Positions 1 to 12,115 of a stretch of 64,000 nucleotides of DNA are shown piece after piece. Every line of letters begins with the position of its first letter. The stretch's first letter is position 1. The notes under the pieces were generated by a model. That model ran no database searches and was not told the DNA's origin. It worked only from the letters and a program-made list of their open reading frames with translations. The stretch is from Histoplasma ohiense. Its lineage: Eukaryota > Ascomycota > Eurotiomycetes > Onygenales > Ajellomycetaceae. Location of the stretch: positions 5,642,001-5,706,000 of the forward strand of contig JAEVHH010000003.1 of the NCBI GenBank assembly GCA_017607445.1, written 5' to 3'. Made by a program: the position numbers and the translations under genes.

Positions 1-651
1 CCCTAAGGTTTTAAAAATTACAGAATAAAATTAAAAAAAAAAGTCCCTCGATTGTTTCCTCCAGCTTTTCAAAGGCAAGATCAAATCCAAATCCTGGGCT
101 CAACTGTAATAAAAATCTAGGAGAGGGATATGTGAGCAATGGCCGGCAACCCCTGTTATTTTTGTAAAAAAAAGGAGAAGGTTACATAGTTTTGTGGAGT
201 TGATATAAATTGCATACACACACACACACACACACACACAGAGAGAGAGAGAAAAGAAAGAAAAGAAAAGAAAAGAAAAAAAAAGTATTAAAATTAAAAA
301 AAGGAAAAAGAGGTAAGAGAAATTGGAAAACAATGGCTGGACACTGTATTTGTTATGTATTTATATGTAGTTAGTCTGAAATCACTATCTACAAGCCCTC
401 AGTAAGGCCTATTTGTTCCAGGGACCTTTTGTTTTCTCTTTTCGTTTTGGAGGGGGAAAAAGCAACAAAAAATAAAGGCAAAGGGAAAATAGTAAATGAA
501 ATACAGCAAGTATCCCTGGAGCAAGAATGAAGAAAACCACCCTCTGCGCTCTAGATCTAGAAAATATGCATCACCTACTCCTCCCCCCCCCCTCTCCCTC
601 GTCATTTTTTTTTTCTATTATTTTCATTTTTTCACTTTTGTTCTCTCTTCT
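1..651. other. Intergenic, downstream of reg1
   Basis: No gene is visible. The stretch is A/T-rich with a CA/GA microsatellite at 216-253 followed by A/G-rich sequence to about 310. It contains the 3' flank of the minus-strand reg1 gene. Confidence 0.7.
216..253. repeat. (AC)n-(GA)n compound microsatellite
   Basis: About 25 bases of alternating A and C run directly into about 12 bases of alternating G and A, then an AAAAG-type purine tract. This is a simple sequence repeat seen directly in the sequence. Confidence 0.95.
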
Positions 652-2664
652 TTAACTCCGCCATCCAACATTCCAAATAACATGAGCAATATCCCTCGCC
701 GTATTCACCGTGTCAACAACCTTGCCGATGAAGCCGAAGTTCACAGCCCTGCCATCCGCCTCATCATCATCGTCGTCGTCATCATATCCACTCTTATCTC
801 CCGTAGTATACAAGTCGTCGTAGTCGAAGGATAGGAATTGATCTCGCGAGGAGAGATATGAGGGGCTCCGATTATCATTATTTTTTTTATCATTAGGATA
901 AGTACTATGGTTATTAGTTGGGGTAGTATTGGAGTTGGTGTAGGAATTGTAAGTATAATTGTAATTATAATTGTGATATTGACCATGGGCATCATCGTTG
1001 TTATTCCACTGTCGCTTGTGGGGATCCGTGAACCATGGCCCGCTGTACGTTGACAATGTCTCCTCGTCAAGCACTTTCCGGCTGGATACTCGCCACTTCA
1101 TATCCATGTCTGAGGTGGTGGAGTTGGCGTCATCGCCGTCACCTTCATCGTCCAAGAGGAAATTGTCACGAGCTTTGGGCTGTTCTGGCTGTTGCTGATG
1201 CTGCTTCTTGGAAGGACGAAGCGTTTCCGTCGAAGATGAACGTGATAGACGGGGAACAGGTAGTGGCCACCACGAATACAGCGATGATTTCGCCGCTGCA
1301 GAGTCGACGATGTCAACCTCGTCAGGTTCCGGGGTATCCCTGCGATATTTCAAAGTGGTTGGCGGTAACGGCGCGATGGTTTTGCTATCGCTGCTAAAAC
1401 TGCTTCGTGGGGTGCTCTGGCTGCTTAACGGTGGCCGCGGGGTTACCTGTCGCATTTCAAGAACGCTGTCTTCAGACATATCATCATCGTCGTCTACGGC
1501 GCAGGTCGTGTCGTCCATATCATCGTAGTAATCGTCTTTCCCTTCAACTGCGATACACTGTGAGACTTCATCGTTGAAGCTAATATGACGCCGCTCGCTG
1601 GGCGATTCAGTGCCGGGAGAAACAGTCGTTGCACGACTACTACTTGAATTTTCAAAGTAGGCGTTAGGAACATAATAGTCGGACGCTGACCTCCCTAGTC
1701 CGGGCCTGTTTCTCATGTTGTCCGCTTCGCGGGCTTGTAAGATTGCACCAGCATGGCTGAGGAGCGTGCGTGTAGATATGATGCGTTGGAGGATGGTTTG
1801 AGAGGCTGTTCTCTTTTTGAGGATCGGTTTTTTGTTGAGAAAGGGGCTAGGTGGGGAAAGACGGGTGGGAGGCGGGGATGAGGTGGAGTGGGGGAGTTTG
1901 GATGCCGTCTGTAAAGGACCATAGAGCCAAGTAACATCGCAATCTTTTAGCCTGTTGTAGAGAATTAGATTTTTAAAGAATCCCTAGATGCAATGTGCCA
2001 TATCCCGTACATCACGAAGCAGAGAAGGAAAATGTGACCAGACATACCAATTGAGTGACTCAGGAGTGACCGTGCCAAGTCGATGCTTCGCTTTCGTCCA
2101 TGTCCGCCATACGGCATTCTCTAGTCTCACTCCGTTGTTATATGCATCCCTCCTAGAAGCTATATATCTCCAAGAACTCCAGATATCTTCTTCTTTCCAA
2201 TCGTGCGAGAGGTAGTCAACATGCCTTGTTGGCTCATCCTCAATAGAAGCATCATCACCCACGATCCGAGGCATCACGTAATCACTTCTCCATTGATCTA
2301 CTGAGGGGGGGCTGGGCATGTGGACAGGCGGGATGAACGAAGACTTCTCTTCCTCTTCATGGTAGGATGCGGTATCATACGACGGGAATAATATGTCGTC
2401 ATCCTCTGGCTCCTCTGGCGTCGGCGGCAGGGTGATTGGGGGAGGGCTGGTATGGACAAAAATCGACGAGAAGATGGGCGAAGACCGTCCCGAGGACGAT
2501 TCGGAGGATATTGAAATGCTGGTGACGGGATAACATTCGGGCTGGGGAGATTTGATGTAGGTTCTGTGGGTTTCTATGATGGATGGTTTGTTGCGCTTTC
2601 GTCGATGGTGATCCGATGGCGGTAGTGAAGTCCTCTCTGGGATGACGGGTAGTACAGCGGCCAT
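652..2664 (-). CDS. reg1: Reg1-type protein phosphatase 1 regulatory subunit
   Basis: Two exons, complement(652..1951, 2048..2664), encode about 638 residues. The 96-base intron starts GTATGT and ends CAACAG, and restores the frame at NW|LKDCDVTWLYGP. Exon 1 ends in the conserved block DYLSHDWKEEDIWSSWR followed by RLENAVWRTWTKAKHRLGTV. Exon 2 has KPILKKRTASQTILQ and RHISFNDEVSQCIAVE, which contains a PP1-docking RVxF-like motif (HISF). The C-terminus has the short conserved GFIGKVVDTVNTARDIAHVIW segment (shown in part). In yeast, Reg1 targets the Glc7 phosphatase to Snf1 for glucose repression. The same role here is inferred from family membership (fungal DUF1752). Acidic and Ser/Asn-rich low-complexity stretches fill the remainder. 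The start at 2664 is the first ATG of the long frame. Confidence 0.9.
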
Positions 2665-5089
2665 GGCTTTGGAAATACGAATCGCGTGTTGCAGGATAGG
2701 TAGCCTGCGCTATAGGAGCTGTCTTGATGTGTCACCGCTGGAGACTTGAAGTGAGCTTAGGTGACAAATGGCCAGCAGAACAGGTAGGATTGTCAGGAAG
2801 CTGGCTGCGCGCAAACGGCAAATACGAAGATCGAGGTTCCGCGATAATGGGCGTCTTATGTACGGAGTATTTGAGAAGTAACAGGAAGCGACAGACAGGA
2901 GAGAAATTGGCAGAAAACTGGTCAAGGAACAACGATGTACTTGGTGCTTGAGGAGAGAGGACTAGTGCTCGATCGTAGACATGAAAGAGAAGGAAAATAG
3001 CACTGCCATCACACACACAATGTAGAGGGCGGATCGTCTCGTTTTCAGTGTCAAATATGGTGCAGACCAGCCGCGTCAGAGGAAGTGAAGTGATGTAATT
3101 GACTGAGTGAGTTTAGAATTTGGTGGACGGAGGAACCAGCGAGTGGATCGGCCCTTTGAGTCACCGCAGAGTAACTTCCATCACAGCAAGAGTTCAAGAG
3201 GTCAAGGAAAGAAGCTAGAAATAGAAGCTAGAAATAGACGCTGCAGAAAAGTGCTGGGGGGGATTGATTGGCAGGGAGAATGATGCAAAGGGAAGAAGAA
3301 TACTGGGGAACTGCCAGTAAATATCATTACTGTTAACGACCTATTATTACTATTTTTATTTAAGAGTCCGATGAAACCAGTGTGCGATGGAGGAAGTCTA
3401 GATTTTCCAAATTTTTTGTCCCGCTTCTTATTGTATTCTCAACGCCACCGAGCCTCCGATTGTTTCTCGTTTGTGCAGTTCTCCCTCTCTCAAGAGATTC
3501 TTATAACTAACTATAACTATGTCAAGGGTTCTCCTTCGATTATCATTCTGGCCTAGTACAATCGCTGCTCCCTGTGTCGAGACTCACTGCGCTGTACTGT
3601 ACTTACATGTACTTATCATGATCGCTTCTTTCGCCCTTGTTGTATCTTTGTATTATGCCTGTTTGTCTCATGTTTTTTGTGGAACATTTTGTCCTTAGCC
3701 CCTAGCACATAAACAAGTATGTCTTATAATACATAGATCAATTACCTTCGGGTCCATCCACTTTCTTGCTCTCATCGTCATTACTACCATTGCTGTCCAT
3801 TTGTCTATTGAATTAGTTATACTCCGTAGTTAATTCACATATTCAGAAGAAAGCCACACCGCTATGCCATGGAACGCAATTTACCCCCAGATTTTGCAGC
3901 AGCTAGTGAGAAAAATAGCTACCTAAGTACTCTCTAAGATCACGACAGCTCGATATCCGAATCACCAATGAACCATAATCATCCTGATCTCGGCACTCTG
4001 ATACATGCGCAGGTGGTACACATAATACATGATACTTGATACTATACTTGATCCTTGATACTTTCAATATCCAAAACCCGGTTTCCAAGACCTGCGAACT
4101 CCAAGCTTCCAATTTTCTCCTGCAGTGTGACAAGCCTGGCTTTACTATCTCCGCCCCTTGTATGTGTTCCTACTCTGTCCGTCATTCGAAGGACTTCTCA
4201 GCAAAGAATTTCCGCCATCCCTCCCTTTAGCAGTGTGGATCCCTTAAGGTGAAATAGAAAATAGGGCTCTAAGGACGAATCAATTGTCCCACGAGTCTAT
4301 CAACAACCAAGCACAGGAAGCACACAATTCCCCTCTCGGGAGGATCTATGGTAGTACTAAACCCATAGTTCAACCTTCCAGGCAAGGACTTGTGCAATAT
4401 ATTTTATTTTATCATTTTTATGTTGTTTATTTCACCTTATGATCTGAGCCAGCTCCATGTTCTGTAGGAATGTTCAGAGTATGTACATGTACAGTACATA
4501 CCTGTTCCCCTCACCGAAATGACGGGATCGCGATAAATTATCAACATGGTAATCATACTAAAAGCAAATGCACGAAGAACCGGTTTTCGTCCCCATGGAG
4601 TTTTAGAATTATTGGAGACTTCAGACGGGCGGGCCTAGGACAGTCTTTCAAAATCGCCTCCCGGACCCCACCTCTGACCTTCAACTTTCAACGCCAAGGG
4701 CAGAACGGAGTGAAGTCTAGAACAGAGAGCCATAGGCGGGAAATTCTCTGGGAAATTCTGAATTGAAGGTGGTATCTTATCATAGAGGGCCATGGTAATC
4801 TTCATGGACCGGGTAGTTTCAAATCCAAAACATTTTATGTGTGCCTTTTGGGTTGAAACCGAAAAAAGGAATTGCTGCTGCGCACTCATTTATCAAGCAA
4901 AGTATATACCCCTCGAAGGAGTTTGCAGCATCGGCCCAATCAGGCTTCGGGCATCCGTCTGGCCGTGTCTGGGCCTGCGCCGAGGGACAATTGGCATCGG
5001 AAAATTATTAACCGTTGGTTGGGCCGATTGCCGAGACAAGACGAGACATCATTTGTGCTCGTAGCTTCGTCGCCCTTGAAGCAAAATAC
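2665..5089. other. Intergenic, 2.4 kb upstream of reg1
   Basis: No convincing gene is visible in any frame. The region holds the reg1 promoter and leader on the minus strand, and the immediate 5' flank of the tRNA-Thr gene. Palindromic GTACATGTAC-type sequence occurs near 4482-4500. Short ORFs here lack splice-compatible extensions or recognisable motifs. Confidence 0.6.
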
Positions 5090-5161
5090 GCCCGCGTGGC
5101 TTAGTGGTAAAGCGTATCACTAGTAATGATAAGATCCTCAGTTCGATTCTGAGTGTGGGCA
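5090..5161 (+). tRNA. tRNA-Thr (anticodon AGT)
   Basis: A complete 72-base cloverleaf without intron. The acceptor arm GCCCGCG pairs with TGTGGGC with two G-U pairs, followed by discriminator A. The D stem is GCTT/AAGC. The anticodon stem TATCA/TGATA encloses loop CTAGTAA with anticodon AGT at 5122-5124. The T arm is CTCAG-TTCGATT-CTGAG. A-box (TGGCTTAGTGG) and B-box (GTTCGATTC) promoters are intact. T runs for Pol III termination begin at 5172 and 5182. It reads ACU (and by inosine ACC/ACA) threonine codons. Confidence 0.96.
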
Positions 5162-8100
5162 GATTCAAGTATTTTCAAATATTTTTTTTTCTTTTTAATT
5201 TTTTCCCCTTCTTACATACATTCTTACTTATTTTTTTTCTCCCCAGTTTTCAGTGTGGGCATTTATTTTTCAAATTGGTTCTTCTCTCGGGGAAATATCT
5301 GATCACGGTTGGATCGTCAAGGAATGCTGTCAGTCACTTCTCTCTCCAAACCCCACTCAGTCCTCTCTTCCTTGGAACGGCCTGCTCTCACAAGGTTCCA
5401 GGCCCTGACCGGGGCGACCAAATCCGCTTTTGAAGGCAGGGCCAGACCATAGGCCATGCCCATGTACCTGTATCCTGTATCTTTGAGCATGGATTTGATA
5501 GGCGGTCAATGATGCAAGGCGTTTCATGATTGAATAAGTGGCTGAGAATCGTTTCTCGCTTCGCTCTACGGAGTATTATTCCAAGGTTCTCATCCTTACA
5601 TTCGACATTCGACGAGGCCTCTTCTCCGGCTCCATTCTGGCTTTCGCCATTGGTGCGGGTTTCAACCCATGGAATTTGTCGCTGTCATCCATTTATTTCT
5701 TCTTTTTTTTTTTTTTTTCTCCATTTCTTTTCTTTTTTTTTTAACCCCGGGTCCCAAATCTCCAATTTACCCCGGATTTCCAATGTTTGCTGCTGACGTC
5801 CAACAACCTCGCCCTTCCCGCGTTCGGATTTTAAGAAAGCCAAGATAAAGAACAGGATTCTTGTGCTACTAGTAGTCGCTAATCGCGTTAATATTGTGGA
5901 TCTGGACTCGTTGAGAACTTTGAGATTAGATGTTAACTTCCCCACTGTGGACTGGTCTTCGCATGTACTGTACCACACAAGAAATCAAGCGGGGTGCGAA
6001 TAAACATGGTCTGGCTAAAGAAAGCTAAGTCTTAAACATCTAGGTTTGATGTGAGAATCATTGAGTTCGGGTTTGTAAATCTTTTCTATTCTCTTTTCGA
6101 CCTTTACCTATTTCCTGGTGTCTCCTCCACATTTTATGGGGGACGTAATCGCCAAGTGAATGCCAGGTCTCATATTATGGAAAGTGCCTAGGAAAGAGAC
6201 AACAAACGAAACAATGAAAAAATTAGCCAGGTTGACCGATTGGGAATACAAGGACTTGGCATACCCATCTCATAATGTATGGGTGGGTATCTTAGGATTT
6301 GCCCCTGAACTGCTGAAACCTGCTTTACAGGTTGTGGCAGATTGACAGCGGTCTTGAACTGGCAATGATTTTCGTACCCGGAAATGAACATTAATAAAGG
6401 CTTTTGGATGTGAACTCTTTTTGGCCCCGTAAACCCAAGAGACTAAAATAAAAATTGGGAAACAGTTGAAACACCCAATCTTAGTTTAAAACAGGAACAG
6501 GGAAAAATATCGAGAAAGCATTCGCGTCCAGACATCCGGAGTCCTGGATAGTAAAAGAGAGGCATTGACACATACGTATATGCGCCTTTGCAGACTCGCA
6601 AGGTTTCATGTCCTATGGTATTTGCTTTCTACCTATTCCATAAGTAAAACGTAACAGATTTTAGAGCCAATGGGCGAAAAGAAGATGTTTTGTATGAGCG
6701 GATTAGGTTAATTCTTCGGATGATATATCTAGGATGCTTTCGCCATTAAGCCGAGAGCTGGTATCCGCATATATAAGTGTCTTGCCAAAATGCGGGGAAG
6801 TCAGAGCACTTTCAATTCCGCCTCGAATGACGGATGTCATGTTTCTGGCAGGATGACGTCAAATGCATATCTCCGGATTCCATCAAGACAAGCGAGCTTT
6901 CGCAAGCCATGCAGCTCGGCTTGACTATGACTCTTTTCAGCCTCTTCTGACGTTGTGTGATCGCGAAATTGCGACTGCTTTTCGAGATTCAGGCCAGACC
7001 CCGGGCGCTAGAAAAAAAAAAAAAACGTTGGAAGTTCCCCTTCTGCAAGACCGTCTACAGCTATGGTTTTAAATCTTCGCCAGGCGGTTGTACACCCACC
7101 AAACACTAACAACGCATCAGCCGTTCACGCCCAACTACTTTCCAAATTGACACTGTCAATCTTCAACATGACCCGTCTGGCCTGCTGTAGAAACCCTTTC
7201 GGAGAGGGAACATCGTGATATCCGCGGACCGCCCAAGGGCACCGCCCAAGAGGCATCGAGTAAGTCTGTGACTTGTCTGTGACTAACTCCCGCACATGTA
7301 GCATAGGGACTGCCTCATACGTTATCTTCCGGTTGAGCAGGAGGATTACAGGCGTGATGTAGTCAGCTTATGGAAGGCGGGGAAGGCGGGCCGTGCAAGG
7401 GCGATTTGCAAATGCTCCATAACCCAATAGACAAGGATGAAGGCGTGAGCCAAGCCGCGTCATCCAGTCCGCATTCGCGACCAAATGGTGACAGCCTGAC
7501 AGGGAGGTTTGGCCAGCTCAATGTTGGGATTTCTATCAGCAATGAGGTGCGTGTGGTAACGACGGCCTCTCTCTCAGGGGCTATCACTTGATATCGAAGT
7601 GGAAGTGGATCCGTTATAGATAGCATGGGCGTTAAAATATACATTGTCTCCTCAGGCAGTTGGATTTTTTACAAGCTGGTATTTTCTAGGGAGAAGCACC
7701 CGACGCAAAGATTTTGTCATTAAGGTTTGGTGCCAAAGAGACTTAGTGTAATTTGGTGGCTATATAAGCGCGGGGCACAAGCGTTAGCGGCGTTTGTGAA
7801 CGACCCTCGCTAAAAGTTCCATGGTGGCCCGTGCTCATACCCGACTTTGCAGTTACAGAAACAACAAGCTTATGACAGAGTATGACCACTTTATCAACAA
7901 TCAATTGAAGTTAATAAAGCAAATCAAGTTTTGAGATTTAGCGAAGTCGAGTTTTGTGTATACACCCGTTGATCTTCGCTCTGGGGGCTTTCACCGCTTT
8001 TGTTGAAATAGCTGTTCATCAATTGCTGATTGTTTGGAGGATCGACCACTTCTCAGCTTGCCCGTGAACCTCAGCCAACCATTGCTATGCGCCCTAGCGT

Positions 8101-8329
8101 CCCAGCGTCGGCCGATGCTTCGATGGCATCAAGGAATTTGGCATAGCGATGGCGAGAGTAGTGGGATTGCTATTGTAGCCATTCTGGTTTGAACTATCGC
8201 TCTTTTTGTGTCTGCTCGCTTGCAAGATCTGGTCTGATATCCCCTCAACCTGGCCGAACTCCACGCCCATCACCACTGTTCTGCTCAACACTTATCCCAA
8301 CACTTGGACTTCGTCAGAGTGTACTCCTC
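5162..8329. other. Intergenic, 3.2 kb, no gene recognised
   Basis: The tRNA terminator T runs lie at the left edge. Long T tracts occur around 5702-5742. Isolated TATATAA sequences at 6770 and 7761 have no convincing ORF behind them. A 38-codon ATG frame starts at 7821 but shows no recognisable motif. The right part precedes the degraded kinase and transposon block. Confidence 0.55.
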
Positions 8330-8477
8330 TCTCAGAAGAACTTGAAGCTAGAGGGAGGGTTTAATGAAGCATTCATTCTGAAAACTAACAATGGGAGACA
8401 TGTCGTGAAATTTCCCATGTCCGGTGCTGGGCCAGCGCCATATGTGACTAACTCAGAAGTTGCAACGATCACTTACT
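8330..8477 (+). pseudogene. Fragment of a fungal aminoglycoside-phosphotransferase-like kinase (N-lobe)
   Basis: The frame reads KLEGGFNEAFILKTNNGRHV then KFPMSGAGPAPYVTNSEVAT. This matches the N-lobe signature of the fungal APH/Aim9-like kinases, in which EGGFNK-F-L is followed by an AGPPHYTT-SEVAT block. Similarity stops at about 8477, exactly at a GTAAGA donor-like sequence, so this may be one old exon. No further kinase exon follows in this orientation. Instead a copia gag remnant begins about 115 bases later. It is therefore called a gene fragment. Identification rests on motif memory and needs a search. Confidence 0.5.
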
Positions 8478-8592
8478 GTAAGAATAAGAGATATAAGGTC
8501 TCATTCCCTCCGGTGTACGAAGAAGAGGAATACGACCAGGACCCAAATCAAGAATCCGCTTCAGAAGATCAATACGCGTTGGTATAGAAGAC

Positions 8593-9433
8593 GTGATGAA
8601 GGCATCCAGGTCGAGTTGCGATACTGGCGAGAGGCCTGTAAAGGACGAATCAGAAGAAGATAGCAACCCAAGTCCTATGTCAATCCTTATGCCTACCCTC
8701 ACTGCCAACAGCACAATCACAGTGACTGCTACCGATTTCATGGCATTCTGTCAACAGCTAATATCCGCGCGTCAAAATCAAAATTATAATACCCCTGAGG
8801 ACAATTCAATGTATGAGAGGGACGTACGAGCCTCAATTAATACCAAAGCTGTCACCACATTCGATGGAACCGACTACCAAACATGGAGGAATGGTATCCT
8901 CGTGGACGCAGAGGTGATAGGTGGCATTGACATACTCACCAAGAACCAGGAGATGCCCCCTGAACACCTATCAGCATTAGAAAAGGAGCGTTAGTTGATA
9001 CGCAAGAAGGTACTCTTTCGTCCCATGCTGCAATCACTAACAGGTCTCGTTCGACCGACAATTGGGACCTTAGAACTAGATAACGCAGCTGCCCTATGGA
9101 GAAAAATAGCAGCAGTATACGGAATATCCCTAGAGGAAGAACGCCTTAATATCACCAAAGAGCTAACTACCTTGCACGTAAAAAATAACGATTTTCTGTT
9201 ATATCAACGTCATTTTTTGCTATCTCGCCGCTCGTTACAAAGAACTCGTACGAGATCCATCAGATATCCTCCACGACCTGTTCCTCATCGGTTTACGGGA
9301 TTATCAGAAGGCTTTCGTTCAAACACATCTTGATAAGTTCTACGCAACTGGTCAAGATCCTATCTCCAATATCAATATCGACGACCTGATGAAACAACTG
9401 GCGAATCGCGCGAACAAGCCAAAAGGATTCTGA
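8593..9433 (+). mobile_element. Ty1/copia-type gag remnant (degenerate)
   Basis: The frame contains TTFDGTDYQTWRNGIL, the N-terminal gag signature of copia elements (DUF4219/UBN2 type), then ALWRKIAAVYGISLEEERLN and a C-terminal part DILHDLFLIGLRDYQKAFV. It is broken twice. An in-frame TAG lies at 8992-8994, after which the same frame continues. A +1 shift lies at a T6 run (9213-9218), after which frame 3 continues HFCYLAARYKELV to a stop at 9431. No zinc knuckle, protease, integrase or reverse transcriptase follows and no long terminal repeats were seen. This is an isolated, inactive piece of a retroelement. Confidence 0.65.
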
Positions 9434-10117
9434 AAAATCCAGGGCTAACGCGACCACCACCACCATCACGACGAACAAATATTAGTTATCCCACAGATTT
9501 TCATCTGTTCATATTCTGACTTATTGGTATTCTAATGTCCTCTGATTGCTGCTTGAATTCAAATATGCTTTCGTCGTCGAGGATTTCAAAAGAAGTTCAA
9601 ATTCGATTTCCATTTAAAGCACGACAATCGAACAGAGTATGTTGGCCAAAACCAGACATGACAAGCAGATTGGGAAATCAGGAACAGACAAAAATCACGG
9701 TGGTTGAAGGCATATTTTGTTGCTTTCAGGGATAGATGGTGTGTGCAATGAGCAGGCAAAGCTGTTGTTTCGAAGAGTGGAAGGAACTTTGAAATTTGGA
9801 TAGGGCGATCTTGGAGGTAGGAATGATTGCGTTCCTAACAGATGGATATTGGAATGTATGAGTTTACAGAGGAAGTAGGTAATAGGCAATAGGAAGTCAA
9901 TGCTCGAGAGGATTTTGTGCATCATTGGGCAGAGAACAGCGTCCTTTGATATTGTTTCTCTGGCGATGCGTCTAGGAAAGACTGGACAATGATCTGGTCT
10001 ATCACTCGTAATGCGTAACAAATATCCCATCGCCAGAACCTCCTGTGCACAGTTGAAGGGAAAAATGTGTTTGGATAAGGGAAACAATCCCGTAATCCAG
10101 AGTTCTCAGAGAGTACC
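9434..10117. other. No gene recognised, between gag remnant and kinase remnant
   Basis: The sequence holds broken frames only. The minus-strand frame at about 9922-10116 could be a very decayed C-terminal continuation of the kinase remnant, but I see no reliable motif. Confidence 0.5.
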
Positions 10118-10460
10118 CTACTCATGATCCCAGTATTTAGAGCACCAGCCCGCCCGCTCCCAGTCCACAACAACTGTAACCACTCCACTATCTACACCAA
10201 CCATGATATTGCGCGGTGGAAAATCACCACGTGCAAAATGAATCTCATGATTATCTTTCATCCCAGATCCCGCCTACTCCTTCAAAGAAGACGGATATTT
10301 AGGATCATGTAGCATAACAAAAAAGTTATTGAATTCTGTCTCAGAATCGAATAGTCTACCTCGGCGGGGATATCGAGCCCAATTGTTACAGATCATCATC
10401 CGCTTATCATATCCATGGATGTGAGTTTCCCCAGATCTTGTCAAGGGATTCCATTCACAA
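10118..10460 (-). pseudogene. Fragment of an APH-like kinase (C-lobe with catalytic loop)
   Basis: On the minus strand, one frame reads RLFDSETEFNNFF, then HEIHFARGDFPPRNIMV, then TVVVDWERAGWCSKYWD. This is the substrate-kinase catalytic loop (family pattern H-G-D-x-x-P-x-N) and the I-D-W-E-x-A-G-W-x-P-x-Y-W-E block of fungal aminoglycoside-phosphotransferase-like proteins. The usual His before Gly-Asp is Arg here (ARGD). The frame is interrupted by TAG at 10274-10276 and stops again at 10118-10120, before the expected C-terminus. It points away from tma22, whose ATG lies about 160 bases to the right. Confidence 0.55.
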
Positions 10461-10618
10461 TTTGAGAAGTGCAAGCCTGCTGTCAAACCACCTGGGAGGT
10501 GGAAATACGGAAATATTATAATCCGATAACCTCCAAACCGTAACTGTTCATAGTAGTGAGGGGCCATCTATCTAAACAAGTTTACCTACAACTCCTCCTT
10601 TTCAATCACCCAGCCAAT

Positions 10619-11694
10619 ATGACAAATACAGGGGATCATGAAGCTTCGGCGGCCCCCCCTGAACCCCAAGCAAGACATATAGTGTACTGCGGAGGTTAGT
10701 CTTCCATCCCCCAAAATCAACGCCCCTCACATCTCCCCGCCATGAGAACAAAACTTCCGCTAGATGTCCTGTATACTTATATAACCATGTAGCTAATGTC
10801 CGACATTTTCATTAGTTTGCTCCCTTCCACCTGAGGTGTGTCGCAGTTCTACATTCTACCGGAATCCGTAATTCATAAACTGCTAGCTTCACAACTTCAA
10901 AAGAGGCATTGGACGCTAAGGGTGTTGATCCAACGCAGTATTGCGAGTTTGGCGGGATAGCGAAGAAGTGCGAGGAATGGCTGAAAGATAACCATCCGGA
11001 TTTATATGAGCGATTATATTCTGATGGTATCCTTCCTCTTCCTTCCTCTTCCCTCCTATTCAATCCTAGTTCTAAATCCTACTGCTCTTCCCATCCCTCT
11101 CCCTCTCCCCATCCCCCTGGAACCTGTTAACCCCGTCGGACTCCAACATGAAATAAACCCACCGACCCGAAATAAAAGCCAAAGAGAGAAAGAAACTGTA
11201 AACTAACCAAGGGCTCCTCCTCCCTTTAAAAAAAAAAAAAAAAAACAGAAGCCATAACCGCAAACCTAAACACCCTCTCGCTCTCCGCCCGCGAACGCGC
11301 GGCCAAAGACGCCGCGAAAAAGGAAGCAAAAGCCGCCCTTGCCGAATCCCGCGACAAAGAACGCAAAGCCGCCGCCAAAATCCAAATCCGCCGCGTCGAG
11401 CGCAATAAACGAAAATATGTCACCATCGTCTCCGGGCTCGAGGCGCATGGCCTGGACATCAAGAAGATCGCGAAGGAATTGGGGAAGAAATTTGCGACGG
11501 GAAGCTCGGTGACGAAGGCTGTGTCTGGCGTAGCGTCGACGGCGCAGGGGGGTTCTGGGGAGGAGATCACGGTGCAGGGAGATGTTAGTGAGGAGATTCT
11601 AGAGTGGCTAGTTAGTAACCATGGGGAGAAGGTGCCGGAGGATAATGTGGAGCTCGTGGAGGATAAGAAAAAGAAGGCTGGGGCGGGCGGGTGA
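10619..11694 (+). CDS. tma22: Translation machinery-associated protein 22 (DENR homologue)
   Basis: Four exons, join(10619..10694, 10816..10835, 10939..11026, 11249..11694), give 209 residues. Exon 2 is a 20-base microexon. Introns begin GTTAGT, GTGTGT and GTATCC and end TTAG, GCAG and ACAG. The N-terminus has the conserved Cys motif YCGVCSLPPEYCEFGG, and CEEWLKDNHPDLYERLYS follows. The C-terminal SUI1/eIF1-like domain runs from RRVERNKRKYVTIVSGLEA through KKFATGSSVTK to ITVQGDVSEEILEWL, ending VPEDNVELVEDKKKK. Tma22/DENR pairs with Tma20/MCT-1 to recycle 40S subunits. That function is family knowledge. The third intron has an unbroken A18 run just before its CAG acceptor, in place of the usual pyrimidine tract. 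Confidence 0.95.
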
Positions 11695-12115
11695 GTGAGT
11701 ATGTTCGCTAGTTGGGTGGTTTAGGGGTTGGTGGTTGTTTGATTCCTTTCCCTCTCTCGGCTTTCTTATCTTGATTTATACGGGAAGGCGGGATTTTTGG
11801 TTGGATGGATGTCTAAAATACATCTAGTTAGAGATGCTGTTTTGCGCTGCCTCTTTTTGTTTTTGACGGGAAATATTGATATACAACGAATGGACGACGA
11901 CATTTTTGTCTCTTATTTACGGTTATTCATACATAAACTACATAATCGTCTCCTCTAGTAATAATCTAATGATGCAGCTTCACTCGCTAAATGCCCTGTT
12001 CGCCATATTAAGTACTAGTAAGACCTGGACGAAATTCATTATCAATGCCGCATGTCCCCAACGCTCACTAGGTAGGTCGCCCAAATGGAATGAATAGCCT
12101 ATACACACATACCTC
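11695..12115. other. Convergent 3' intergenic region
   Basis: Lies between the tma22 stop and the stop of the minus-strand gene. No gene is visible. It holds the 3' untranslated regions of both. Confidence 0.7.

Noticed and set aside
8189..8587. An intact 132-residue kinase gene
   Set aside because: Kinase similarity covers only about 50 residues, and the frame then runs into unrelated sequence next to a gag relic.
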